Below the pieces are notes generated by a model. The model made no database searches. It had not been told where the DNA came from and saw only the letters and a program-made list of their open reading frames with translations. A stretch of DNA of 64,000 nt from Acholeplasmataceae bacterium (GTDB lineage: Bacteria; Bacillota_I; Bacilli_A; Acholeplasmatales; Acholeplasmataceae), in NCBI GenBank assembly GCA_021108415.1, contig JAIOQX010000002.1, forward strand, positions 186,001 to 250,000, in the 5' to 3' direction. This document shows, piece by piece, positions 19,001 through 27,407 of the stretch. Within the stretch, counting starts at the first letter, position 1; each line of letters starts with the position of its first letter. The translations under genes and the position numbers were made by a program.

Positions 19001-19153
19001 ATGATTTGAAGATACCTTAAAAAAAGAAACCGTTATAATCGTGACCAGTAAGAGTGAAAACGTCAATATCAGCCATTTTTTTATAGTAAGCGTTTTAAAA
19101 AATGCACTAAGATTTACCATTCCTTTTTTTAAAATATCAATTGTTTTTTTCAT
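16085..19153 (-). CDS. Membrane-anchored fusion: carbohydrate-binding-like domains plus solute-binding protein
   Basis: The protein has 1022 aa, over twice the usual solute-binding size. A membrane anchor lies at ~26-46 with no lipobox. Two beta-sandwich-like regions (~140-265 and ~335-450, each with a GxFYx[11 protein letters not shown] start and an [16 protein letters not shown] strand) resemble CBM6/35-type modules. A helical linker (~465-590) leads to an MsmE-type binding domain (~596-1022), recognisable by LTVWVNHP and [17 protein letters not shown]. It precedes the first permease pair and overlaps it. It probably binds long glucan by the front modules and passes chains to the binding domain. 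This is inference; similar giant binding proteins exist in Firmicutes operons. Confidence 0.82.
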   Translation of the reverse strand: MKKTIDILKKGMVNLSAFFKTLTIKKWLILTFSLLLVTIITVSFFKVSSNHDFYETQELSYDYTNQSLTQAYNQTLYSELKEAYIENDIQDIQITNTVTTLEMSGDFIDVNDSDYGAIVQDYQASKSNSNDVLLLRENSDITWTHNESESGLFYLAIDYYELQDNIDQAQIEIAINGVPQFYEAQTLVLKSRWVYDTYDFTLDRYENEIMPSSHKVKEWAYQNIYDYRGMHPGYFAFYLEQGDEISISFVNQELLIGQAYYVENETFITYDSYLDLYPNAKVIDNQITISARDILYRNNPSIRLRTEQDPSNLYYDTQFLRLNTIFGDSWQNSGDEIAYEIEVEEAGFYHLSFKYRQYMIKDMTVFRKIKINGEVPFDLFESYAFPYTTNFINRTLADPNGDAIKVYLESGMNEIVLESVNYPYRDTIETVQYVMSNIQALALDVKRYTSGGTDKYRDWDIEAYFPEASDNIISWANLLEETYVTLLSLSDIEQPSEIANLMVAAKRLNNIASDINKLPSMMVQFSDGDSSINQILGDLMQRLLRTNLEMERMIVHGDVEIAKPYANIFIRFFEGAKRLVLSFINNPYSASDRNDDELTVWVNHPRQYIEVMQALIDQYYQGNRKVTLSQMPDQNKLILANASNQAPDLAIGVDHWIPYEFAIRDASLDLRQFQGYEDTVTNFTKGAMIPYVFEDGVFGLPETQDFWVTYYRKDILNSIGITEIPQTWEEIIEILPLLQSYGMNYFVPIAQYSGLKPFVATLPFIYQFGGDLYADDGMSTAINSEETLEGVTLMSDLFTLYNLPKYVPNFYNHFRYGLLPIGISNLSTYILLETAAVELDGLWEMDLHPGVYNEELDEIVRYSSVGGQSSMIMSSTEYPEESWDFLKWWMSTSVQSEFSFLLQSTYGQAYFWNTANIEAFKSISMPDEYKNVILKQWEYGVEASRIPGAYMVERSISNAWTSIVFDGTNPRQALDEAVRVSNREIIYKMAEFGYTKNGEIIKEYIVPSIYNIEQWLTEVDHD

Positions 19154-19178
19154 ATATCCTCCAAAATTATAGTATCAA

Positions 19179-19199
19179 GAGGAGATTTGCATCTCCTCT
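19179..19199 (-). other. Intercistronic hairpin after the binding-protein gene
   Basis: A 9-bp stem, AGAGGAGAT/ATCTCCTCT (19178-19186 and 19191-19199), has a 4-base loop and no T-tract behind it. It lies between the 490-aa binding-protein gene and the fusion gene. It probably stabilises the upstream message rather than ending transcription, like the hairpin at 1320-1344. Confidence 0.6.
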
Positions 19200-19216
19200 A
19201 TCAACTTAATATTATA

Positions 19217-20689
19217 CTATTCTGTGTCTGAACCTAATGTTTCTAGTTGTCCTTGGACAATTTCATTGGCTTTATTTTCCCACTGAACAGCATATGTTTC
19301 GACTGCTTGTGGTCCAGCTAGAACTAGATTTTCCCAATTATATGGATTTTCAGGATCACTAACCCATGCCCAAAAATCTTTATATCCAGGTAACCATTTA
19401 TCTAAATCTGGCTTAGCATATTCAATACGATTAAATGTATAATCAATACCTTCAATACCATCTACTAAATCATAAACTCTATCCCATACTCCAGGATAAT
19501 CTGCAACAGGGAAACGATCTAAATAAGAAGGAGTTTCTCCAGCTGCTTCAGCTGCAGCAAAATCATCTTCTAGTAGACTTAATCTAGCATCCCAACCATC
19601 TTCACCAAATGTCATCCATTTAGCAAGTAAATATGCTTCTTCAGGATGATCGGTTTGACTTGATACTGCTTGATAATCTAGTATTGTTGGTGGAAATAGT
19701 CCTGCGTCCCCGCTTGGATAAGGCCAAAAGCCTAGATTTATATCACTATCATCTTTAGCTGCATTGATCACCCAAAATTGCCATGAACCTTCAATATCCA
19801 TAGAAGCAACACCAAATTGAATAAGGTATTGTTGAAGAATTGTGTTTGCGTCATAAACTTCTTGAGTAAATCTTGTTGTAGTCCCATTTGTTAATTGGTG
19901 CATTTCTACTTTTTGTTCCATAGCATAAACCCAATCATCAGATGTGTAATTAAACTGTGTGCCATCCCATGTATCATATTGAACATTTTCATCTTCCATC
20001 ATCGGCCATACTTGTTGAAAATCAGGACTTCCATACCAAGTATCTAAACCAACAACTGTGTTAGCTGGATCAACTAATGTATCATCAGCAGGATTAATTT
20101 CAAAATTCTTTATTGCATTTGCAATTTCGATAAATTCTTCAAATGTCCAATCTTTTACTGGATAGCCATCATTATCTATACGATATTTACCATCAACTGT
20201 GATTAAGTTTGCTTCTTCAAAAATATCTAAGTTAATCATAATACCTTTTAGAAATTGGAAAGATGGAACTGCAAAACGTTTACCATTATAAACGCCTGTT
20301 AATGCTATATTTTCGTAAACTAAATCTGTATCAGCATCAGCATCCCAATATTCTGCAACATCTAATGTTAATCCAGCATTAATAATTGTAGGTACATTAT
20401 CAGTAGCAAATACATCTGGCAACAACCCAGCTTGAGCAGCAGTAATCAAATTACCAGTAAATGCATCACCACTACCTTCAATATCTGTTCTTAATTGAAC
20501 TTTTATATTAGGATATTTTTCTTCAAAGGCATCAATCATCTTTTGATTAAATACTGGATCACCCCAGTCAGCATATGATAATTGGATAGTTTGAACAGGA
20601 CCAGTTGGATTTAGTGGATCATCACCACCACATGCAACTAATACAAATCCCAATATGAATACCATTATTAGAGAAACTATTCTTTTCAT
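19217..20689 (-). CDS. Extracellular solute-binding lipoprotein, MsmE/UgpB-type
   Basis: The 490-aa CUT1 binding protein has a lipoprotein signal ending LVAC (Cys ~20). Typical features are the N-terminal strand IQLSYADWGDPVFNQKMIDAFEE, the DVFATDN hinge strand, and HPEEAYLLAKWMTFG near the C-terminus. AGGAGG precedes the ATG. It follows the multi-CBM lipoprotein by 17 bases and is followed by a hairpin. It likely delivers beta-gluco-oligosaccharides to one of the two permease pairs. Many Trp and Tyr residues (for example DTWYGSPDFQQVW) would suit stacking on glucan rings. Confidence 0.93.
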   Translation of the reverse strand: MKRIVSLIMVFILGFVLVACGGDDPLNPTGPVQTIQLSYADWGDPVFNQKMIDAFEEKYPNIKVQLRTDIEGSGDAFTGNLITAAQAGLLPDVFATDNVPTIINAGLTLDVAEYWDADADTDLVYENIALTGVYNGKRFAVPSFQFLKGIMINLDIFEEANLITVDGKYRIDNDGYPVKDWTFEEFIEIANAIKNFEINPADDTLVDPANTVVGLDTWYGSPDFQQVWPMMEDENVQYDTWDGTQFNYTSDDWVYAMEQKVEMHQLTNGTTTRFTQEVYDANTILQQYLIQFGVASMDIEGSWQFWVINAAKDDSDINLGFWPYPSGDAGLFPPTILDYQAVSSQTDHPEEAYLLAKWMTFGEDGWDARLSLLEDDFAAAEAAGETPSYLDRFPVADYPGVWDRVYDLVDGIEGIDYTFNRIEYAKPDLDKWLPGYKDFWAWVSDPENPYNWENLVLAGPQAVETYAVQWENKANEIVQGQLETLGSDTE

Positions 20690-20706
20690 TTATATTTCCT
20701 CCTTTA

Positions 20707-23226
20707 TTAGTTTAAATCTTGATATATTAACACTTCATGAATTGTAAACATACCAATTGTAGATATAAGATCTCCACCTAAAGTACCAAAGTCTAATTCT
20801 AATTTAACATTTGTTACTTCAGTTGTCACTGTAAATTCAACATAAATGACATTTGTTTCTGTAGAAACTACTGAGAAATCAACAAAACCATCAGCCAATA
20901 TTGAATTATATCCATCATTTGGTAATACTAAATTTACTCTTAAGTCTCTATCAACAGATGAATCAAGTGCAATTTTTAATACATATTTACCTGGAGCCAA
21001 ACTATCAATAAGTTGATAGAAATGAGGTGTATATGGTTGTGATCCTAATGCAGTTACATCAATAATAGCACTATTTTCACCTAAAACCATTGTCCCTGAA
21101 CCTTCACCAGCATTATCATACATAAAGTATGGAACTGTTGTAGCATCACCATTAACAATAAGTTCAACTGCTTCAGCATTATCTTTTTCTTTGATTGAAA
21201 TATTGTCAAGTGAAACAGTTCCAGCAGCAAATGATCCTGTAGCACCCATTTCAAAACTTAATTTCGATCCCATAATGGCATCAGTAATCATGACATCAAC
21301 AGTAAATGTTTGTACTGAAGTCGTTAAATCAAATGAACCTTTATTATCTCCTTCAAGAGGCGTTCCAATTAATTCAACATTAATATTTCTTGCTGCAGTT
21401 GCACTTGCATCAAATGAAAGTGTATAAGTTTTACCAGCTTCTAAATCAACTAATTGATTAAATTGAACAGCCCAGAAAGCTTCACCAGCTTTATCGATAG
21501 CTATATCAAATGAACCATTTGTGCGATCTAGAGTAACTGTTGGAGCATCACCCCAATTTTGGAACCATAATTCCCAACCATTGTTAAATTGACCATTCAT
21601 AATAGGTGCATCTAATAATGCTTGTTGTAATTTAACTTCACTAAAAGTAACTAGTCCATCAGCAAAACCATCTTGTGATCCTAATTCAAAATTTACTTTG
21701 ACTTCATGAGTAGCATTAGTAACTGTAAATAAAAACTCTAGAGTTGTTTCTTCAGTTAATAATTCTTGTCCATCAAATCTTGCATATTCTACCCATGGAT
21801 CACCGTAGCCAACAGCTACATTTATTTTTCTTGCAACTTCAGCTTGAGCAATAACTGTTAATCGATATGTGTTACCTTCAACAAGTTCAATACCTTCTTG
21901 GAAGAATTGAACAGCCCATGCAGCATCTCCACCACCAGTAATATCTAGTGAATAAGTTCCAGCTGTTGTATTAAGCTCAGTTACAACTACTGGAGCAGGA
22001 GTTGACCAATAACCATCTTGTTGCCAGAAACCCCATTCAGGTGTTTCAGTATTAAGTTCAGTTTCAAATGAAGGATTTACAATTAAATTAGTATCACTAA
22101 ATTGCATACCTACTACGTCAAGAACAACAACAAATTCAGCTTCATTTCCAGCAGCATCACTTACAGTATACGTTAGGGTATATGTAGCTGGAGCTGATGT
22201 ATCTACTGATTGTACGACTGCATCACTTGAATCTTTAATAACTACTACAATATCTTCTGTTAAGTCTTCGTCAACTACATCATATGCAGTAACGCCAGTC
22301 ATTGGATCAAATTCAGAATTAACTAATATTGATTTAGAATCAACTAATCCAGTAAATTCTGGAGCTGTTTCATCAAGATCAGGTGTAGATTCTGTTATTG
22401 CAATGTCATCAAACCATAAAGTTGCATTCACTGCATTACTCCCTATAGTACCCAATTCAAATAAGATACCACCAGCTTGATTATCTTGCTTCATAGTGAA
22501 TTTATAAGAATATGTAGCCCATTCAGTTGTAATTGTTTTAGTAACAGTTAAACCAGTTTTGAAATCATTCCAATAAGGAGCACCATCTAAGATTTCACCA
22601 ACTTGTAAATTGATTATTTTTTCTGCACTAGCTTTTGCTTTAAATGAAATTTCATAAGTAACTCCATTTTCAAAAGGTACATTCATTTGACCAAATCTTG
22701 GTGTCCAAACATTAGCACCAACAACAACTTCAGCTTTAAGTGCAAGATTTCCATCAAAATCTTCAGTAGATAAAGTCATTTCTGCTCCATCTGCAACATA
22801 AACTGCTTTGCCATCCCAACCTGCAGTACCTTGTGAGAAATCAGCATTGATTAGCATTTGTCCTTCAACAGCTGCTGGTTCACTAACCGTAACCATTCTA
22901 AACACTTGTGCTAATATACCTTCAACTTCTACTTCATACTTGATTGCGTGTTGCCCTGTCACTGTTGTATCTAATACATCATCTGTAATAATTGTTGTAG
23001 CTACGTGAGAATACGTAATTAAGTCTGAATAATCTACATCATTATTACCTGTCGCTGTAACGCCATCTAGGACATTGAAAGTTGAATCAAAATCTAGAGT
23101 AACATTCTCAACCCCGCTAAATGTAATGGCTGACAATACGACATCAGGTGTTTCGGTTTCACCACATGCAGCTAAAGTAAAAACAGCCAAGACCATTAAT
23201 ACGGTAAATATAAATCTTTTTTTCAT
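20707..23226 (-). CDS. Surface lipoprotein with four CBM4/9-like modules and Ig-like domains
   Basis: The 839-aa lipoprotein (lipobox LAAC, Cys ~21) has no catalytic domain. After an N-terminal Ig-like part (~30-118) come four CBM4/9-type jelly-roll modules, each opening with an N-x-x-F/D strand: LINADFSQGTAGW (~125), LIVNPSFETELN (~385), PIMNGQFNNGWELW (~545) and LIVNGDATTVPYF (~690). A DUF5011-type Ig-like domain (~285-375, AYDVVDEDLTEDI...SDAAGNEAEFVV) separates the first two. CBM4 members bind beta-1,3-glucan, which fits the locus. It probably tethers glucan to the cell. It overlaps the phosphorylase gene by 4 bases (ATGA). Confidence 0.88.
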   Translation of the reverse strand: MKKRFIFTVLMVLAVFTLAACGETETPDVVLSAITFSGVENVTLDFDSTFNVLDGVTATGNNDVDYSDLITYSHVATTIITDDVLDTTVTGQHAIKYEVEVEGILAQVFRMVTVSEPAAVEGQMLINADFSQGTAGWDGKAVYVADGAEMTLSTEDFDGNLALKAEVVVGANVWTPRFGQMNVPFENGVTYEISFKAKASAEKIINLQVGEILDGAPYWNDFKTGLTVTKTITTEWATYSYKFTMKQDNQAGGILFELGTIGSNAVNATLWFDDIAITESTPDLDETAPEFTGLVDSKSILVNSEFDPMTGVTAYDVVDEDLTEDIVVVIKDSSDAVVQSVDTSAPATYTLTYTVSDAAGNEAEFVVVLDVVGMQFSDTNLIVNPSFETELNTETPEWGFWQQDGYWSTPAPVVVTELNTTAGTYSLDITGGGDAAWAVQFFQEGIELVEGNTYRLTVIAQAEVARKINVAVGYGDPWVEYARFDGQELLTEETTLEFLFTVTNATHEVKVNFELGSQDGFADGLVTFSEVKLQQALLDAPIMNGQFNNGWELWFQNWGDAPTVTLDRTNGSFDIAIDKAGEAFWAVQFNQLVDLEAGKTYTLSFDASATAARNINVELIGTPLEGDNKGSFDLTTSVQTFTVDVMITDAIMGSKLSFEMGATGSFAAGTVSLDNISIKEKDNAEAVELIVNGDATTVPYFMYDNAGEGSGTMVLGENSAIIDVTALGSQPYTPHFYQLIDSLAPGKYVLKIALDSSVDRDLRVNLVLPNDGYNSILADGFVDFSVVSTETNVIYVEFTVTTEVTNVKLELDFGTLGGDLISTIGMFTIHEVLIYQDLN

Positions 23227-26200
23227 TTGTTTTCCTCCTTATTATAATAGACATCTATTTTTAAGACAGTTTTCTTACGAATGTCTTTTGCCCATTTTCC
23301 TTCAATAAATGATTGATCAAATTCAATGACTTGATCTTTTGTTGTTAATACTATCTTTTCGATATAAGCATCTTTATCATAAGTATTTATCAATAATTTA
23401 TTATGATATATTAGTTTAATATCTTTAAAAAGTGTTGTTTCAATTTTATGGTCTTTAAAAAAATCTTTATGTAGCTTCGGATTTAACTTGAATATCAATT
23501 TTCCATTTAAAAATTCAAATATATTTTTACCATAAAACATAAAACTAAACATTGATAACATTTCTGCTGTAGATCCAGATAGCCTAGAGACAAATCCTTG
23601 TCCATGTTTTTTAGAATCAGGATTTGAAGAAGTCACAATAAATGATGAGTTTTCTATAGGTGATCTTCCATAAACTTCAGGATCCATAAAACATGTATAG
23701 TTGGTTTTAATTTCTTCGTAAAATATGTCATATAAACCCGATTTTAGTAAGCCAAGTAAATATTTATAAGTCATATGTAAGAAATTTGATTCTCTTTCTA
23801 ACCATCCAGGTGTAAATGCTTTTAATCTACCAATTTCAAAAGATTCATCTTCTAAAGATATACTTGTTTGATAAAACTTATGTTTCTTATCATACAAATC
23901 TGAGCGCTTCACAGTATCATATATGGATTTTGCTTCTTCAGGTTTTGCTAAGTTTTTAAGATATCTAGCAGGGCCTTCTAAGAAACTAGGTAATGCTCTC
24001 ATTTTGAAACTTTTCACCTTAACTAAAGGTAAGCCATATTCTCCAATAATTTGATGATTATTTTCATCCATGATATCTTCAAACGATGTCGCCTCATATG
24101 TTAAATATGTTGGCATGATATCACTTAAGGATTTAGCTTTATGAACTGCTTTTTCTAATTCTTCTTCAATTTTAGAAATAACTTCAAATATTTCTTTTGA
24201 ACTCACTTGCGATATATTTGTATTTCTATTTAACCTTTTTTCTCGATATGATTCAATCGCATTCATTCTTAGATTCCAATGATTAAAATCATCTGTTTCA
24301 TTAATTACATATAAATTATTCATTAATGTTTTCGTATCTGTTAATATATCTAATTTATAATCTTGATATTTCTTAACGTTATTTCTTACATAAGAAACTA
24401 ATTTGATAAGTTCGAATGTTTCTGATATTCCTGAACCAAATAAACCTGGTATTCCATTACATGCATCATTCCATCCTGGTTTATTTCCCTCATAGGAAAG
24501 TCCAATACCTTTAGGATCTAAATGAGCATATTTATTTAGAATAAGTGTTAATAGTTTTGATATAACTGGAATTTCTATTAACTTATTTTTTTCGTTCAAC
24601 CATGGATCTATTTCATTTAAATGTTTTACTGATCCAAATTGTCTAATCGTATTTTTATGTGTTTTGACATGTTTTTGACTTCTAGGTAAGACATAAGCAT
24701 TTGATTGATAGATTGTAACTTTTTGATTAAACAGCAAGTCTTCAACTAAATCCGGATATATAGATTCGAATCCTTCGATTAAATCTAATAGATAAGTAAA
24801 ATGGTCTTCCCAATAACCTTCCCCAAATGATGCTTTATATATAACTTTACTTTCTGAAAGAATTTTTTTAAACAATAACTTATCTAGATTTAAATCTTCA
24901 ATCATCATAAGTAATTTCCCAGGTGTATATGGTTTTTCAATTAAATCTGTAAGTTTTTGATCTAGTTTATGAGTATCACCTTCATATCTAAACTCAACAC
25001 CTTCGATAGATAACGGATTATACCCATCATCTTGAATAAACGATGCAAACATTAAAACATTAAATGTTTTAATGTTTGGAAAGAAAACCAAATCATTTCT
25101 TCTATTTTGAAGTACATCTCTAAAATTTCCATTTCCTTGAGAATAATAAGCTGGTTCTAGATTAAAGAAATTATAATCTCTTTCTAAATCTCCATGTTTT
25201 CTTGAATATACATAGTAAGTAACTTCGTTATCCTTTGTTTCCAACTGAATTGGATATCCACCTCGTAATACATTATCTAAATAACATTGTTTTAAATATG
25301 CGTCATAAATTGGAAAATTCGTTTTCGTTTCAATAGAACTTGTTATTTCATCATGTATTTGTTTATTTTCTAATTCTTTGTCTAAAAAATAACGAATATT
25401 GGTTTTTTTAACAAATTCAATTAGTTTTTCTTCTGTTTCACTGTATCCAAACATAGAAACAAACTGAAATTCTTCTCTTAATTTAAAATTATAATGAACC
25501 ATAGCTGCTGGCACTTGATTAACATGAGTTTGTTTTTGGTCAAGTAATTTATGATGAATAAAAGCATATGGAGTTTCTAATGAACTATCTTCTAAAAACA
25601 AAGCTTTATAGTCATAAATATATGTTGGTTTAACAGATGCAATTGAATGAATAAAATTACCTTCACTTATTTCATTGACTTCTGCTTGATCACCTGTTGA
25701 TCCTCTTAATGTATAAAATGTGTAGTCTTCAGTATTTTTAGTTTCCATCCAACTTTGTAAAAGATTTGATACTGCTTTATACCCACCATAATCAATACCG
25801 GTAGGTAATATTTGTGCGAGACCATCAACAATTTCTATTTGTCTTTCATCATGCTGGTGATTGATGATTTCAACTTTTCTGAGTAATGCTGCCATTCTTT
25901 CATTAGGAAGTGTGAAATAAGTAATTTTTACTGTTATATTCAATTTTTCAAATTTTTGAGATATAGCTACTTGATCTTGAAAAACCTCTAATGTTTGATT
26001 TTCATCTTTTTCTTTAAAACATTCATATACTTTATCTTCAATTTTTATAAATGTTCTAAACCCAATCTTTGAAACATAATGATATGCTGCATTAGCTGGA
26101 AAAAATTCCATAATCGCACCATTCTTATTTCTAATACCAAAAGACGATATCAACTGTCCTCTATTAACATAAAACGCCCATAAAGGCAGCCCCTTTAGAC

Positions 26201-26276
26201 CGGAAACACCACTCAAAAAACTAGAAAACGGCTTTTGTTTTTGATATTCTTTTTGCTTAAAATGATAATTTGACAT
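23223..26276 (-). CDS. Cytoplasmic glycoside phosphorylase, probable beta-1,3-glucan phosphorylase (GH161/GH149-like)
   Basis: The protein has 1017 aa and no signal peptide. It has the GH94-clan layout: an N-terminal beta-sandwich (with LKGLPLWAFYVNRGQLISS near 30-47), a helical linker and an (alpha/alpha)6 barrel. Likely active-site segments are GNFRDVLQNRR (~386-396) and PGWNDACNG (~603-611), the counterpart of the DWND general acid of GH94. Family choice rests on length and remembered similarity, without a search. It would convert beta-1,3-oligoglucan plus phosphate to glucose-1-phosphate. I start at ATG 26276 (AGGTG 6 bases upstream) rather than GTG 26285. It is the first gene of the large operon. 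Confidence 0.78.
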   Translation of the reverse strand: MSNYHFKQKEYQKQKPFSSFLSGVSGLKGLPLWAFYVNRGQLISSFGIRNKNGAIMEFFPANAAYHYVSKIGFRTFIKIEDKVYECFKEKDENQTLEVFQDQVAISQKFEKLNITVKITYFTLPNERMAALLRKVEIINHQHDERQIEIVDGLAQILPTGIDYGGYKAVSNLLQSWMETKNTEDYTFYTLRGSTGDQAEVNEISEGNFIHSIASVKPTYIYDYKALFLEDSSLETPYAFIHHKLLDQKQTHVNQVPAAMVHYNFKLREEFQFVSMFGYSETEEKLIEFVKKTNIRYFLDKELENKQIHDEITSSIETKTNFPIYDAYLKQCYLDNVLRGGYPIQLETKDNEVTYYVYSRKHGDLERDYNFFNLEPAYYSQGNGNFRDVLQNRRNDLVFFPNIKTFNVLMFASFIQDDGYNPLSIEGVEFRYEGDTHKLDQKLTDLIEKPYTPGKLLMMIEDLNLDKLLFKKILSESKVIYKASFGEGYWEDHFTYLLDLIEGFESIYPDLVEDLLFNQKVTIYQSNAYVLPRSQKHVKTHKNTIRQFGSVKHLNEIDPWLNEKNKLIEIPVISKLLTLILNKYAHLDPKGIGLSYEGNKPGWNDACNGIPGLFGSGISETFELIKLVSYVRNNVKKYQDYKLDILTDTKTLMNNLYVINETDDFNHWNLRMNAIESYREKRLNRNTNISQVSSKEIFEVISKIEEELEKAVHKAKSLSDIMPTYLTYEATSFEDIMDENNHQIIGEYGLPLVKVKSFKMRALPSFLEGPARYLKNLAKPEEAKSIYDTVKRSDLYDKKHKFYQTSISLEDESFEIGRLKAFTPGWLERESNFLHMTYKYLLGLLKSGLYDIFYEEIKTNYTCFMDPEVYGRSPIENSSFIVTSSNPDSKKHGQGFVSRLSGSTAEMLSMFSFMFYGKNIFEFLNGKLIFKLNPKLHKDFFKDHKIETTLFKDIKLIYHNKLLINTYDKDAYIEKIVLTTKDQVIEFDQSFIEGKWAKDIRKKTVLKIDVYYNKEENK

Positions 26277-26293
26277 TTTGCTCACCTACTTTT

Positions 26294-26309
26294 AAGAAAT
26301 CGGTTTCTT
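26294..26309 (-). promoter_or_regulatory. LacI-type operator (proximal)
   Basis: The minus strand reads AAGAAACCGATTTCTT, a near-perfect palindrome, 18 bases before the phosphorylase ATG. Its centre is 22 bp from that of the next copy, so both face the same side of the helix. Confidence 0.75.
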
Positions 26310-26315
26310 TTTATA

Positions 26316-26331
26316 AGGAAATCGGTTTCTT
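26316..26331 (-). promoter_or_regulatory. LacI-type operator (distal copy)
   Basis: The minus strand reads AAGAAACCGATTTCCT, the same motif with one change. It begins about 16 bp after the -10 box, so bound repressor would block elongation. Confidence 0.75.
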
Positions 26332-26346
26332 TGCGTTTGTATTATT

Positions 26347-26375
26347 ATAATACCATATTAAGAAAACGTTTTCAA
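26347..26375 (-). promoter_or_regulatory. Promoter of the large beta-glucan operon
   Basis: The -35 box TTGAAA (26370-26375), a 17-bp spacer and the -10 box TATTAT (26347-26352) lie just after the LacI gene's stop. No terminator separates them, so read-through from the LacI operon is also possible. Confidence 0.78.
26361..26375 (-). promoter_or_regulatory. cre-type operator over the -35 box
   Basis: The minus strand reads TTGAAAACGTTTTCT, which satisfies all positions of WTGNAANCGNWNNCW and contains the perfect palindrome GAAAACGTTTTC. Overlap with the -35 box suits catabolite repression. The local LacI protein could also bind it. Confidence 0.7.
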
Positions 26376-26384
26376 CATAAAAAA

Positions 26385-27407
26385 TTATTTTTTTCCTGTT
26401 GATTCTCTTTTTATCAATTTAACTGGTAATTTTATAATTTCAGAGATATCTTTTTGGGGATTATTCATAAGTTCAATTAACCGTTTAGCTGCAGTCTCAC
26501 CCAATAGCTTTTTATCTTGTCTTATAGTTGTAAGCGAGGGTGTGAAATGTTTTGCAAACGCAATATCGTCAAATCCAATAACTTGTACATCTTCTGGTAC
26601 TTTATACTGCATATCAGCTAAAGCTTTTAAAACACCGAGTGCTATTTCATCACTTGCAACCATGATTAGATCTGGTTTTTGTTTAGAATTTTCTAATACT
26701 TTTTGTAGCGCATTATATCCACTAGTAAAACCAAAACTTTCTGCATAAACAACATCAGTAGTTTGATTCATTTTGTATTCATTTAAATATTTATGATAAG
26801 CATCTACACGCTCATTGAATGCTTTAGAAGATTTTGGACCTGATATATAAGCTACGTTTTCAAGATTTAACTCATCTTTAATATAATCAAATATTAACTT
26901 TACACCTTGATCATTATCACTGATTACCGTGTGAAGTTTTGGAAGAAGCATATCTGTTGATACAACTGGTATATCACTTTCAACCAGTTCAAACAATCCA
27001 CTGTCGTTATAATTACCTACAACTATATATACACCGTCAACTCTTTTATTCATGCACCATTCATAATATGATAATTCATGTTGTCCTAACTTTTTTACAA
27101 TAAAACTTAATTCATAACCTTCGATTTCAACATATGTTTTGAAATGTTGTAAAATACTAGAAAAAAAGGAATGTTCTAGTCCTACATCGGACTCCTCAGT
27201 AAAAACAATACCAACTGTGTAAGTTCTCTTTGATTTAAGCATTCTTGCGGAATTATTAGGTACATATCCAACTTTTTTTATATAAGTTAGCACTCTTTCT
27301 CTTGTTTGATCTGAAACATTTCCCGTATTGTTAATGACTTTGGAAATAGTTCCTGGAGCTAAACTCAATTCTTTTGCTATTGTGTATATCGTTCTTTTTT
27401 TATTCAT
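26385..27407 (-). CDS. LacI-family regulator of beta-glucan use
   Basis: The 340-aa regulator has an N-terminal LacI helix-turn-helix (TIYTIAKELSLAPGTISKVI, ~6-25), a hinge with the usual NNSARMLKSKRT, and a periplasmic-binding-like effector domain (~60-335, including VISDNDQGVKLIFDYI and VIGFDDIAFAKHFTPSLTTI). It is the last gene of the GH94 operon, overlapping GH16 by ATGA at 27404-27407. The palindromes at 26294, 26316 and 31041 are its likely targets, so it would control its own operon and the large one. The effector is probably an intracellular gluco-oligosaccharide or glucose phosphate (inference). Confidence 0.94.
   Translation of the reverse strand: MNKKRTIYTIAKELSLAPGTISKVINNTGNVSDQTRERVLTYIKKVGYVPNNSARMLKSKRTYTVGIVFTEESDVGLEHSFFSSILQHFKTYVEIEGYELSFIVKKLGQHELSYYEWCMNKRVDGVYIVVGNYNDSGLFELVESDIPVVSTDMLLPKLHTVISDNDQGVKLIFDYIKDELNLENVAYISGPKSSKAFNERVDAYHKYLNEYKMNQTTDVVYAESFGFTSGYNALQKVLENSKQKPDLIMVASDEIALGVLKALADMQYKVPEDVQVIGFDDIAFAKHFTPSLTTIRQDKKLLGETAAKRLIELMNNPQKDISEIIKLPVKLIKRESTGKK

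Noticed and set aside
26331-26340. Third cre-like element between the operators and the -10 box of the glucan operon
   Set aside because: ACAAACGCAA lacks the TG and second-half positions of the consensus.
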